Assembly: GCF_008973665.1 (NCBI RefSeq) | Contig: NZ_WACP01000005.1 | Coordinates: 327,216 to 391,215 of the forward strand | DNA length: 64,000 bases | From: Paenibacillus tengchongensis | GTDB lineage: Bacteria; Bacillota; Bacilli; Paenibacillales; Paenibacillaceae | Direction of reading: 5' to 3' | Shown here: positions 37,443 through 46,262 of the stretch, one piece after another | Layout: each line of letters opens with the position of its first letter | How positions within the stretch are numbered: position 1 is the stretch's first letter | The notes under the pieces: generated by a model | Told to the model about the DNA's origin: nothing | The model's input: only the letters and a program-made list of their open reading frames with translations | Databases searched by the model: none | Program-made: the position numbers and the translations under genes

Positions 37443-40223
37443 TTATTTCTCCCCCAGCTGATACGCCCGGGTGACAATTTTATATCCGTCCACCTGCTGC
37501 TCCCCGCTGTCCAGTCTCGCCACACGGCGCTCCAGCACATCGCTTTCGAACACGGCCGCCGCTTCAAAAGATGGCTGCACCCGGAGCTCCGCCGGTTCCG
37601 CGCCCAGGTTATACCAGCGGGCTACGAGGTCGCCCGTCTCTTCGGCAAACTTCAAGGCCGAGAAGGCCAGCGGCGAAGCAGCGGAGTTCCAGTTCAGCCA
37701 TTGCCCTGATACCGGCAGCTTCACGTTGCCCGCATGCGGCTGGCCGTTCACAGCCGGCACCCGTACGGCCGGACCGTGGGTCTGTACGATGGTCCACGGA
37801 ATCTGATACTGGTACGCCTGCGCGTACGCACCGGATGTCGCGCCGTCGCCGGTATAAGGAATAATCGCATATTCAGCCGTCTGCTCACCCAGGCACTGGG
37901 CCTCCGGCGTTTCGAACACGCCCCAGTCGCCCAGCTCGGACGAAGCACGCAGCAGCGTCACCGCGATGGTGTTCTTGCCGTCCAGCAGCACCTCGTATTC
38001 GTTCAGTCCCTTGTTGGCAATGGCAAGACCATTGGTACCGCCCTCAACGCTGGCGAAGACCTGCTGATGCTGGGCATTGCTAGGATTCACCCACACCGCC
38101 TCCGGCTTGTTGCTGCGCTTCGCCACTTCAAAGATGGAGTCGGCATAGTGATGATCGGCGGCAAGACCCGTAGGGAATAAGGCTCTCAGCCGGTGATCCC
38201 TGGCCTGGTTGTTGAAGCTGGTTCTGACCTGTACCATGCCGCTGCCGGCTTCCAGCGTATAACGCGTGGTCAATACCAGCGGAACTGTCTGCTCCGTACG
38301 CTGCGCTTTACGTTCAGTGAAAGGAACCATCTCCTGCTTCTCCGTGAGGAAGGTCTCATCGGCACTGGCCGGAATCTCCCATTTCAGCACAGCTTCAATT
38401 ACTGCGCGGTAAGGGGAGGCTTCAAGCACCGAAATCTCAGCCGCCAAGCTCTCGGTAGTCAGCGCCGTCTCGCCTTCCGGCTGGCGGTACACATACTCAT
38501 TGCCGATATCGCCGGTATTCTCATACACGTTAAGTCCCGCGTATTCGGCCCCAGACAGCTTGTCGGTAACCGTAACCGAACCGTTAGAAGCGACCTTCAT
38601 GCTCAGCTTGCTGTTCTCCATCGTGTAGCCCTGCACCCGGACGGCATCCAGAGCAGCCTCAGCCACATCCGCAGTGCCGGCAACCAAGGCATACGTGCGG
38701 TAGCCCAGTGCGGCAATCTCTGTCGCCGGGAAGGTTACCCGCACCTTCCGGGCCATATACGGCTGGCGGAAGCGGTCCTTCGGCAGCTCGTAGCCGAAAT
38801 GAACGCCGAGATCCTCAATCTTGGCTCTGTACACATGGCCCTCTTCATCCATCACCTGCAGGGAACCCAGCGGCTCCTGCCCCAGCTCACGTGCAAGGGC
38901 CTGCGGATTCGGACCTTCAGGGAAATACTTCTTCGCTGTAATCAGCTCGACCGTGACGGTTCCGCTTCTCTCCCAGCCGCTTGTATTGAATACGGTAAAC
39001 GGCACCGGCGCCGTTCCCCAGACTTCTATGCCGGTAACATCGATGGCTTCCGCCAAGGCAGCAGCACTTTCAGCAATAATGGCCTCCGCCATCTGACTGC
39101 TCTTGGCGAACCGGGTGATCATTTCGCGGTGTACTTCATCCAGGCTGCAGCCGCAAATGCTGTCATGCGGATGGTTCTGCATCAGCGTCTTCCAGGCATA
39201 GGTCAGCAGATGATGCGGATAAGCCTGCACGCCCGCCAGTTCCGCGAAGGCGGCAAGCGGTTCGGCCACCTTTTCCAGCAGCGTCTGTCCGGCCTGGTTA
39301 AGCTGCTTCAGATACACCCGCGACGATGCCGTGTTGACCAGCGTTCCCCAGCCGTCGGTACGCTGGCTGCGCAGCTCCCCTTCAATTGCCACCAAATCCT
39401 CCGGAAGATTTGCTTGCAGGGCCTGCAGGTATTCATCAAAGTTCGAATGGACGAATTCAACGTCCGGATACAGCTCGGAAGCGGTGCGGATCGCCTGGGA
39501 CAGATCGGTCTGAATCGGCTGGTGGTCGCAGCCGTTCATAAACAGCAGATGCGGAGTCGAGGCGAACTTCTCGGCATCCGCGAGATTTTTGTCCCAGTAA
39601 GCCTTGGCTGCAGCCGGATCGGCCGGAACCTCCATCCCGTTACAGTACCAGTTGGCAAAGAGCACACCCAGCACCTCCGAGCCGTCCGGCGAACGCCAGA
39701 TCATCTCGGAATACGGCGACTCATAGCTGTCCATCTCACCGACGGTATTATTGAAGCCTGTCGGCTTCACGCCGCGTCCGAAGATCGCATTCGTAATGCC
39801 CGCCTGCTGCAGAATTTGCGGCGCCTGGCCCATATTCCCGAAGGAATCGGGGAAATAGCCGGTCTTGGAGATGATTCCGAACGGCTTCGCATCCTTGTGC
39901 CCGATCAAGAGGTTGCGGAGATTCGCTTCGCTGCTCGTCAGGAACTCATCCTGCAGCACATACCACGGTCCGAAATGAATGCGTCCTTCCGCAATGTAAC
40001 GGTCCAGCCGCTCCCGCTGCTCCGGGCGGACCTGCAAATAATCCTCGCGGATGATCGTCTGCCCGTCCAGATGGAAATAACGGTAATCCGGGTCCTGATC
40101 GAGAGTGTCCAGCAGCTTGTCGACCAGCTCGATCAGCAGCAGGTGATGATATTCATAAGGCATATACCATTCCCGGTCCCAATGGGTGTGCGAGATGATA
40201 TGCGCCGTTTTTTTGCTCTCCAT
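37443..40223 (-). CDS. GH38 alpha-mannosidase (MngB-like)
   Basis: 926 residues, no signal peptide. The zinc motif HTHWD (12-16) lies at the very start and the nucleophile aspartate at 92 (WYVLQDEFLTSSEANLRNLL), as in the short bacterial GH38 type represented by E. coli MngB (2-O-mannosylglycerate hydrolase). Later: PDSFGNMGQAPQIL, CGCSLDEVHREM, and C-terminal beta domains. It is the last gene of the ABC importer operon, starting 17 bp after the permease stop with GGAGGG. It should hydrolyse the imported alpha-mannoside; linkage preference is not readable from sequence. Confidence 0.93.
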   Translation of the reverse strand: MESKKTAHIISHTHWDREWYMPYEYHHLLLIELVDKLLDTLDQDPDYRYFHLDGQTIIREDYLQVRPEQRERLDRYIAEGRIHFGPWYVLQDEFLTSSEANLRNLLIGHKDAKPFGIISKTGYFPDSFGNMGQAPQILQQAGITNAIFGRGVKPTGFNNTVGEMDSYESPYSEMIWRSPDGSEVLGVLFANWYCNGMEVPADPAAAKAYWDKNLADAEKFASTPHLLFMNGCDHQPIQTDLSQAIRTASELYPDVEFVHSNFDEYLQALQANLPEDLVAIEGELRSQRTDGWGTLVNTASSRVYLKQLNQAGQTLLEKVAEPLAAFAELAGVQAYPHHLLTYAWKTLMQNHPHDSICGCSLDEVHREMITRFAKSSQMAEAIIAESAAALAEAIDVTGIEVWGTAPVPFTVFNTSGWERSGTVTVELITAKKYFPEGPNPQALARELGQEPLGSLQVMDEEGHVYRAKIEDLGVHFGYELPKDRFRQPYMARKVRVTFPATEIAALGYRTYALVAGTADVAEAALDAVRVQGYTMENSKLSMKVASNGSVTVTDKLSGAEYAGLNVYENTGDIGNEYVYRQPEGETALTTESLAAEISVLEASPYRAVIEAVLKWEIPASADETFLTEKQEMVPFTERKAQRTEQTVPLVLTTRYTLEAGSGMVQVRTSFNNQARDHRLRALFPTGLAADHHYADSIFEVAKRSNKPEAVWVNPSNAQHQQVFASVEGGTNGLAIANKGLNEYEVLLDGKNTIAVTLLRASSELGDWGVFETPEAQCLGEQTAEYAIIPYTGDGATSGAYAQAYQYQIPWTIVQTHGPAVRVPAVNGQPHAGNVKLPVSGQWLNWNSAASPLAFSALKFAEETGDLVARWYNLGAEPAELRVQPSFEAAAVFESDVLERRVARLDSGEQQVDGYKIVTRAYQLGEK

Positions 40224-40240
40224 GTACGTAATCCCTCCAA

Positions 40241-41062
40241 TTATCCTTTAGTTGCTCCGCCCATGCTGAACCCTTTGGACATATACCGCTGGGAGAACAT
40301 ATACAGCACCACGGAAGGCATCGTATACAGCAAGGAGAAAGCGGCAAGTCTGCCGTATTCGACGAGGCCGTGGCTGCCGAAGAATTGATAGATCGTGACG
40401 GATGCCGGCAGCTTCTCCGGTGTCTGCAGAAGAATGTAGGGCACAAAGAAGTTGCCCCAGCTGCCCGAGAAGGTGAAGATCGCAATCGTGGCAATCCCCG
40501 GCAGCATCAGGGGAGCAACCACCTTTCTCAGCCCGCCCCATACGGATGCGCCGTCAATCCAGGCCGCTTCCTCCAGGTCGATCGGTACGGAATCCATAAA
40601 GCTCTTCATCATCCAGATGCCGTACGGCAGAGACGAAGAGGTAAGAAAGAGCATGGTAGCGAAGATGGAATTCTGCAATTTGAAATACAGGAACATCTGG
40701 AAGACCGGAACCATTACTGCCGTAATCGGCAGCGAGGTCATGAACAGAATGCTCAGCAGAAAGCTCTTTTTAAACCTCATCTCATAACGGGACAACGGAT
40801 AAGCCGCCAGTACTGAGGCAAGGACGACCAGTGTCGCCTGCCCGCCGGAGAGAATGATCCCGACGCCGAACGAGCGCAGATTGCCGCTGTCCCCAAGCAC
40901 CGCCGAGAAGTTATCCAGCGTGAAATTAGGCATCTTGATGCCCTGCTGGGCGTTGGTATCAAACGAAGCCAGCAGAATCCAGAATAACGGCAGCAGGAAG
41001 CAGAGTCCCAGCACCACGAGAATACCATATTGAATATTGCGTTGAAGCCTATGCTTGACCAT
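40241..41062 (-). CDS. Carbohydrate ABC transporter permease, MalG type
   Basis: 273 residues with six predicted membrane helices and the cytoplasmic EAA loop EEAAWIDGASVWGGLRKVVA that docks the ATPase. It pairs with the MalF-type gene upstream (23-bp gap) and the lipoprotein gene before that to form a CUT1-family sugar importer. AAGGAGGTG precedes the ATG. No ATPase gene is present in the locus, so a shared MsmX-type ATPase encoded elsewhere is expected, as in many Firmicutes. Confidence 0.93.
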   Translation of the reverse strand: MVKHRLQRNIQYGILVVLGLCFLLPLFWILLASFDTNAQQGIKMPNFTLDNFSAVLGDSGNLRSFGVGIILSGGQATLVVLASVLAAYPLSRYEMRFKKSFLLSILFMTSLPITAVMVPVFQMFLYFKLQNSIFATMLFLTSSSLPYGIWMMKSFMDSVPIDLEEAAWIDGASVWGGLRKVVAPLMLPGIATIAIFTFSGSWGNFFVPYILLQTPEKLPASVTIYQFFGSHGLVEYGRLAAFSLLYTMPSVVLYMFSQRYMSKGFSMGGATKG

Positions 41063-41084
41063 AGATGATGCACCTCCTTCAGGG

Positions 41085-41951
41085 CTAGACTTTGACTTTC
41101 ATTGATTTCATGTAGAATAAGCTTGCAACAATTCCGATCAGCAGCAGCACGAGCGAGATGGCCGTACCGTATCCGAATTGATAATTGACGAAGGCCTGGT
41201 TGTACATAAATACCGGCAGAGTTTGCGTAGCCGTACCCGGCCCGCCACCGGTCATCGTATAGATGAGTGTGAAGACGCCGAGCGTCTGCAGGGTGACCAG
41301 CATCATGTTGGTGACAATCGAGCCCTTGACCATCGGAATGGTGATGTAGCTCAGTATTTTAAAGCTGCCCGCCCCGTCGATCGTAGCGGCTTCCTCAATA
41401 TCCTTGGGAATCTCATCCAGTGCAGATTGGTAAACCATCATCGAAAAAGCGGTACCATGCCAGATGTTGGCGATAATGACGCTGACCATCGGGAAGCTGA
41501 ACAGCCACGAAATCGGGCTTATCCCAAACCAGCCGATAATCTGATTGAGCGTACCGTTATCGCTGAAGAAGGCTACCATGCAGAAGGCTACTACGATCTC
41601 CGGAGTAACCCAGCCGGCGATAACAATGATACCGATAATCCGGCGGAACGTAATATTTTTCTCCTTCATCAGGAGCGCCAGAATGAATCCCAGCACGACC
41701 TGGCCGATGACCGCGGAGAAGATCAGAAAGACCAGCGTTCTCCACACACTGATGCGGAAATCCGGGTCCTGAAACATATTAGTGAAGTTGCGGAAGCCGA
41801 CAAACTCCAGATTCTGGGCAGCGCTCCCCGTCAAGGCCATATTTGTAAATGCAAAGTAAACCGTCAATATAATCGGAACGATAAAAAAGATCAGCAGCAG
41901 CAAAACCGATGGCGTCAGAAACAGAAATGCGCTCCGCGATGTCCTCTTCAT
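41085..41951 (-). CDS. Carbohydrate ABC transporter permease, MalF type
   Basis: 288 residues with six helices (first: AFLFLTPSVLLLLIFFIVPI) and the EAA loop EEAATIDGAGSFKILSYITI. It forms the membrane channel together with the following MalG-type protein. GGAGGGGG lies ahead of the ATG. Located between the solute-binding lipoprotein gene and the MalG-type gene on the same strand. Confidence 0.93.
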   Translation of the reverse strand: MKRTSRSAFLFLTPSVLLLLIFFIVPIILTVYFAFTNMALTGSAAQNLEFVGFRNFTNMFQDPDFRISVWRTLVFLIFSAVIGQVVLGFILALLMKEKNITFRRIIGIIVIAGWVTPEIVVAFCMVAFFSDNGTLNQIIGWFGISPISWLFSFPMVSVIIANIWHGTAFSMMVYQSALDEIPKDIEEAATIDGAGSFKILSYITIPMVKGSIVTNMMLVTLQTLGVFTLIYTMTGGGPGTATQTLPVFMYNQAFVNYQFGYGTAISLVLLLIGIVASLFYMKSMKVKV

Positions 41952-42021
41952 AGTAGGTCACTCCCCCTCCAAATCCGAAAGAGGAGAATGGCTTCTCCCC
42001 TTTATCCGGATGGTTAACTCT

Positions 42022-43401
42022 TTATTTTACTTCTACTTTGTCTTCGCCCAGCGAGCGGGTCACATTATCCTGCAGCTGCTGTACCGCATCCGCCGGAGCC
42101 AGCTTACCGGAAGCTACGCTTTCCACCAGGCTCTGGATCTGTGCCGACACCGTGGCATACTCGTCATTGGCCGGACGGAAATGGGCTACATCCAGCAGCG
42201 CCTGAGCTTCGGCAACAAAGGTACGGTCGGTGTATCCTGCTACATCCACGGAGTCATTGCGCGGGCTGAGGTTACCTTCGGCAACTACGCGTGCGGTAGC
42301 ATTCTCCTGGTTCATCAGGAACTCCAGGAACTTCCAGGCTGCTTCTTTATTCTGTGATTGTGCCGGAATCGACCAGGCCCAGCCGCCGGACATCGTGATC
42401 GCTCCCGGTTCCTGGCCGTTCTGGGTCGGGAATGGCGCGAAGCCCATCTTCTCTTCCACGTTCTCGATCGGAGCCGCGCCGTTCTCGAACCAGGTCGAGC
42501 CCGCCCAGCTTCCGTCCACCGCCATCGCCAGCTTGTCTTGCGGGAAGAGCTGCTGGAAGGCAATACTGCCGGCTTGTCCGTTCAGGGCCACCTGCATCGA
42601 GGTTCCGGTCTGGTCTACATTGAATACCTGGTTAATGAAATTAAAGGAGTCCAGCAGTCCCGGGCTGTTCACGACCCATTTCTTGGTTTCGTCATTGTAA
42701 AGGGTATCGTTCGTACCATAGAGCAGCATTTCCAGCGTCTGCATCGTTACGCCCTCACCGCTGGATTTACCGACGATCAGATTCAGCGGGGTTACGCCCG
42801 GAAGCTTGTCTTTAATGGTCCGTGCAGCTTCAAGCACCTCTTCCCAGTTCGCAGGCTGGAACGGCACCGGTAGGCCCGCCTCGGCGAACAGCTCCTTGTT
42901 GTACCAGATGCCCCGGGTATCCGAAGTGGCCGGAACACCGTAAATCTTGCCGTCTTCACCAGTTACGCCGGCTTTGAGGTTCTCGATAAATTTGTCCTGC
43001 CAGTCGCTCCAGCCGGCAACCTGGGTGTCCAGCGGCTCCAGATAGCCTGCGGCAGCATCGGATTTAATGATCGAAGTATCTTCGGCCACAATATCCGGCG
43101 CGGTATCGGGGGATTTCATCTGCAGTACAATCTTCGAAGTATAGTCGCCTTCACTGGCCAATACCGGAGCGATGTTGATCTTGATGTCCGGGTTCGCTTC
43201 CTCGAATTCATCAATCAGGCCGGATTCAAAATATTTGGTCAGCGTGTCTTCCGAGCCCGAGGAACGGAAGGTGATGGTCACTTCTTCCTGGCCTTCGGCT
43301 GCGGCTCCGGATTCGGAATTACCGCCGGAACATGCCGTCGTCAGGAGAAGGAGGGAAGCCATCGCTGCTGTCATCGATACTTTCAGTTTGTTTGTCTTCA
43401 T
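42022..43401 (-). CDS. Sugar-binding lipoprotein of the ABC importer
   Basis: 459 residues. Lipoprotein signal with lipobox LTTAC and a G/S-rich linker after the cysteine, then a family-1 extracellular solute-binding fold (VTITFRSSGSEDTLTKYFES onward, with DIVAEDTS, GVPATSDTRGIWYNKELF and a C-terminal W-K-F-L-E-F-L). It captures an oligosaccharide outside the membrane and hands it to the two permeases. With GH125 and GH38 on the same strand, an alpha-mannoside is the likely ligand. A cre-like box lies about 30 bp ahead of the start. Confidence 0.93.
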   Translation of the reverse strand: MKTNKLKVSMTAAMASLLLLTTACSGGNSESGAAAEGQEEVTITFRSSGSEDTLTKYFESGLIDEFEEANPDIKINIAPVLASEGDYTSKIVLQMKSPDTAPDIVAEDTSIIKSDAAAGYLEPLDTQVAGWSDWQDKFIENLKAGVTGEDGKIYGVPATSDTRGIWYNKELFAEAGLPVPFQPANWEEVLEAARTIKDKLPGVTPLNLIVGKSSGEGVTMQTLEMLLYGTNDTLYNDETKKWVVNSPGLLDSFNFINQVFNVDQTGTSMQVALNGQAGSIAFQQLFPQDKLAMAVDGSWAGSTWFENGAAPIENVEEKMGFAPFPTQNGQEPGAITMSGGWAWSIPAQSQNKEAAWKFLEFLMNQENATARVVAEGNLSPRNDSVDVAGYTDRTFVAEAQALLDVAHFRPANDEYATVSAQIQSLVESVASGKLAPADAVQQLQDNVTRSLGEDKVEVK

Positions 43402-43429
43402 GTGTCTTTGCCCCTTTTGTTGTATGATT

Positions 43430-43443
43430 TCAAAACGCTTTCA
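43430..43443 (-). promoter_or_regulatory. cre-like box before the importer genes
   Basis: On the minus strand TGAAAGCGTTTTGA differs from the CcpA cre consensus TGNAARCGNWWWCA at one position. It sits 29 bp before the binding-protein start, consistent with carbon catabolite repression. Confidence 0.55.
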
Positions 43444-43504
43444 TATCAGCTTTGAAAAGAACGGCAGAGCCGCCTTTTCGCAAAAAAACAGAAAGGTTAA
43501 TGAG

Positions 43505-44812
43505 CTACTTCAACACCCGGAACCCGCAATAGTCCATGACCAGCTCGCTGAACAGCATGTTGGACCAGGAGAACCACGGACGGGTGAATTTGCCGGCATC
43601 CTCGGCGCAGAAGCCTTCATGGGTGAGTCCCGTGCCTGCGTCCGTATCCTGGATTAACTGCAGCAGGCGTGCTTTCTCGCTGCGCTCCGGCGAAGTCAGT
43701 CCCTGCATCGATAGGGCAATATGCCAGATATAGCCCTCGGGAGTGTGCGGACTGCCGATGCCCTCTGCCGCTGCGCCTTTATAGTAGTAAGGATTATTTT
43801 CGCTGAGGATAAATTTCCGGGTATTCCGGTACACCTCGTCACTCTCGTCGGTATACCCCAGATAAGGCAGTGACAGCAGGCTTGGCACATTGGCATCATC
43901 CATCAGATTATACTGGCCCTGACCATCGGTTTCATAAGCATAAATTCTTCCATAGACCGGATGATCGCAGATACCGTACTCCTGAATCCCCTGATTAATT
44001 TCAGCGGCCAGCTTCCGGGCAGCTTCCGCCAGCTCCTGATCTCTGTAAATTTCTTGCGCAATTTCCTCCAGGTAACGAAGCGTCACCACAGCGAACATAT
44101 TGGAAGGAATCAGATATCCGTATTCACAGGCATCATCGCTCGGACGGAAGCCCGACCAGGTCATTCCGGTATAGACAGTTTCAGTCCCTTTGCCTTCCCG
44201 CGGCAGCGTATCCGTAAGCGGTGCATCCAGCCGCTGGAACCGGTAGCCCGACTCCGTCTCATGATGCTGCTCCACTCTCCAGAGCTTGATAATTTCAAGG
44301 GCGGCACGGCGGTAGCTCTCGTCGAACTGGGTTACACAGCCGCTGTTCTTCCACAGCAGATAACTGAGCTGGAGCGGATACGCCAGTGAATCGATTTCAT
44401 ATTTACGCTCCCAAAGCCAAGGGCCCATCTCTGTAACATCCGACTGATGCCCCTTGCCGTTCGCTTCTTCATTGAAGGCATTGGCATACGGGTCAAGCAG
44501 TATGTAATTCATCTGCCGTCTGACCAGTCCGGCAATCATCGCCTCCATCTCAGGGTCTTCTGCAGCAAGCAGCAGATAAGGTCGGACCTGGGCGGCCGAA
44601 TCGCGCAGCCACATCGCCGGGATATCGCCAGTAATTACAAAGGTTGTTCCATCCGGCTTGCGGGAAATCGTGGTTCCAATTGTGTTGATCAGGCAGTCTT
44701 CAAACATTTTGGCCAGCTTCGGAGAGCCAGCCAGCTCCAATTGCACCTTACCAATCATATCATATACTGACTTTGGTATATCATTTTGCAGCTTCAAGGT
44801 TGAATATTGCAC
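43505..44812 (-). CDS. GH125 exo-alpha-1,6-mannosidase
   Basis: 435 residues, no signal peptide, so intracellular. GH125 (formerly DUF1237) landmarks: TGDIPAMWLRDSAAQVRPYL (about 61-80), RPSDDACEYGYLIPSNMFAV, DGQGQYNLMDDANVPSLLSL and FILSENNPYY. Characterised members remove alpha-1,6-linked mannose with inversion, often from N-glycan cores or yeast mannan. The GTG at 44812 overlaps GGAGG; TTG 44797 (12 bases further) is another possible start. It lies 103 bp before the importer operon on the same strand, behind repeated operator-like sites. Confidence 0.93.
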   Translation of the reverse strand: MQYSTLKLQNDIPKSVYDMIGKVQLELAGSPKLAKMFEDCLINTIGTTISRKPDGTTFVITGDIPAMWLRDSAAQVRPYLLLAAEDPEMEAMIAGLVRRQMNYILLDPYANAFNEEANGKGHQSDVTEMGPWLWERKYEIDSLAYPLQLSYLLWKNSGCVTQFDESYRRAALEIIKLWRVEQHHETESGYRFQRLDAPLTDTLPREGKGTETVYTGMTWSGFRPSDDACEYGYLIPSNMFAVVTLRYLEEIAQEIYRDQELAEAARKLAAEINQGIQEYGICDHPVYGRIYAYETDGQGQYNLMDDANVPSLLSLPYLGYTDESDEVYRNTRKFILSENNPYYYKGAAAEGIGSPHTPEGYIWHIALSMQGLTSPERSEKARLLQLIQDTDAGTGLTHEGFCAEDAGKFTRPWFSWSNMLFSELVMDYCGFRVLK

Positions 44813-44834
44813 CTCCGCATTAGATTATACTAAC

Positions 44835-44848
44835 TTCAAACGCTTTCA
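44835..44848 (-). promoter_or_regulatory. Second cre-like / LacI-type box, before GH125
   Basis: TGAAAGCGTTTGAA on the minus strand, sharing its first 11 bases with the box at 43430. Two mismatches to the cre consensus. It could serve CcpA or one of the local LacI-type proteins. Confidence 0.4.
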
Positions 44849-44886
44849 TCATATTAAACAATTAATATTAATATGTCAATATAATT

Positions 44887-44937
44887 ATTGGTATATTAAT
44901 AGAGTTTATTTTGTATTGGTATATTAGTATAAGTATA
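44887..44937. promoter_or_regulatory. Tandem operator-like repeats before GH125
   Basis: ATTGGTATATTAATA (44887-44901) and ATTGGTATATTAGTATA (44915-44931) are direct repeats 28 bp apart. The same element occurs inverted at 46221-46235 before the GntR/LacI-hybrid gene. They lie upstream of the GH125 start, just past the regulator's terminator. Confidence 0.65.
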
Positions 44938-44951
44938 TTTGTTTAAAAGAC

Positions 44952-44981
44952 ACCAAAAAAAGCCTTCTGTACGAAGGCTTT
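44952..44981 (-). terminator. Intrinsic terminator after GntR/LacI-hybrid gene
   Basis: AAAGCCTTC and GAAGGCTTT pair around TGTAC; a T7 run follows on the minus strand. Confidence 0.85.
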
Positions 44982-45031
44982 GCTCTCGTTGCGTACCTCT
45001 TGCTCCGGGTTGAATCTGCCGGTTACTCCGG

Positions 45032-46180
45032 TTACTCCGGATGGACAGGAGCCGTCGATCTCCCTTTAATTAACGCCGCAGGCAACAGAATCCGGGTAAT
45101 CGGCTGTTCATGACCCTGCATATCAAGAACATGCTCGAACGCCTGCTTGCCGATTTCAAACTGGTTCTGCCGCATATGGGTGATCCGGCAGCCCTCCTGC
45201 GATTCGGGACTGTCGAAGCAGATCACCGATAAATCCTCGGGAATCCGCAGGCCCAGCTTGCCGGCCGCCTCTTCCACCAGCAGGGCAATGTTATACTCTG
45301 CCGCGAAGAGCGCAGTAATCTCAGGATTTCTGCGGAGATGCTCCACCAGCTTGTCCACATCGTCTATGCGGGCCTGCGGGTCAAATACATTCGGCATGGT
45401 CGAAGTAAAGGTCTCCAGCCACATCTCCCGGTTGACGGCCTGGCCTTGCTCCGCATACGCTTCGATAATTCCCTCAATCCGTTCCTCGATGGTTGTGGTG
45501 TTTGCCGGCGGCGGTGCCAGAAACCCGATATGCCGGTGCCCCAATCCGAACAGGTATTGGGTTCCCTCTTTGGCTGCGCGGATATTGTCCGTACTGACCG
45601 AAGAGGCGGGAATCCCCTTCAGATAACGGTCGATCATTACGAACGGGAACTTCTGGATGACCAGCTTTAGAATTTCGGCGCTGAAGAATTCGCCTTGGGC
45701 CGGAAAAATGATCAGCCCGTCCACGCCAAGCCCCAGCAGCTGCTGGATGGCTTTCTCTTCGAGCTCCGGCGTCCCGAAGGAGCGCCGGACGACCAGGAAG
45801 CAGTCATGCTCCCGGGAAGCCTCCTCCATCCCGTAGATCAGCTCTGTACCGTACATGTCGCTGAAATTCGTAATCACCAGCCCGATAATCCGTTTCTTGG
45901 CGGACGGGCGGGCGGTCTGCTGGTGCTCGAACGGCTTCAGCAGCATGGAATCGGCATCCGCCACGAAGGAGCCTCTGCCCGGTTGACGGATAATCAGCTG
46001 CTCATCGGCCAGCAGCTTTAGCGCTTTCTTTGAGGTAATCCGGCTGACGCCAAACTCCGTGCAGAGCTCCTGCTCCGATGGGACCCGGTCGCCGACTTTA
46101 TATTCATTCCTTGTTATCCGCTCTTTCAATGTCTGAAAAATCATCTCGTACATCGGCATTGAACCTGAGTCGTTGGGCAT
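45032..46180 (-). CDS. GntR-headed, LacI-bodied transcriptional regulator (AraR-like)
   Basis: About 382 residues. An N-terminal GntR winged helix (YEMIFQTLKERITRNEYKVG, PSEQELCTEFGVSRITSKKA, GRGSFV wing; about 10-75) is joined to a LacI/PBP1-type sugar-binding domain (IIGLVITNFSDMYGTELIYG to the C-terminal I-T-R-I-L-L-P). This is the AraR-type hybrid architecture. I start at ATG 46180 after GGAGGTGGAGG; the frame opens at 46195. Operator-like sites before its own gene and before GH125 suggest it controls the mannoside genes and itself. Confidence 0.9.
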   Translation of the reverse strand: MPNDSGSMPMYEMIFQTLKERITRNEYKVGDRVPSEQELCTEFGVSRITSKKALKLLADEQLIIRQPGRGSFVADADSMLLKPFEHQQTARPSAKKRIIGLVITNFSDMYGTELIYGMEEASREHDCFLVVRRSFGTPELEEKAIQQLLGLGVDGLIIFPAQGEFFSAEILKLVIQKFPFVMIDRYLKGIPASSVSTDNIRAAKEGTQYLFGLGHRHIGFLAPPPANTTTIEERIEGIIEAYAEQGQAVNREMWLETFTSTMPNVFDPQARIDDVDKLVEHLRRNPEITALFAAEYNIALLVEEAAGKLGLRIPEDLSVICFDSPESQEGCRITHMRQNQFEIGKQAFEHVLDMQGHEQPITRILLPAALIKGRSTAPVHPE

Positions 46181-46220
46181 ATCCTCCACCTCCATTTACA
46201 GCTTTCCCTCTAAAAGGACA

Positions 46221-46246
46221 TATACTAATATACCATGTTATATTAG
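46221..46246. promoter_or_regulatory. Operator-like site before the GntR/LacI-hybrid gene
   Basis: TATACTAATATACCA is the inverse of the repeats at 44887 and 44915. Together with the following TGTTATATTA it forms an inverted TAATATA/TATATTA pair, suiting autoregulation. Confidence 0.65.
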
Positions 46247-46262
46247 GAATGTGAAGATTGGT

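Noticed and set aside
37307..37567. Minus-strand frame overlapping the end of the MngB-like gene
   Set aside because: It lies in another frame of that gene for half its length and has no ribosome binding site or family signal in the rest.
38193..40388. Long plus-strand open frame opposite the MngB-like GH38 gene (over 700 codons), and similar long frames opposite the P-type ATPase, GH38, nrdE and lyase genes
   Set aside because: They are antisense shadows caused by GC-rich codon use: no ribosome binding sites, no recognisable domains, and fully covered by well-supported genes on the other strand.
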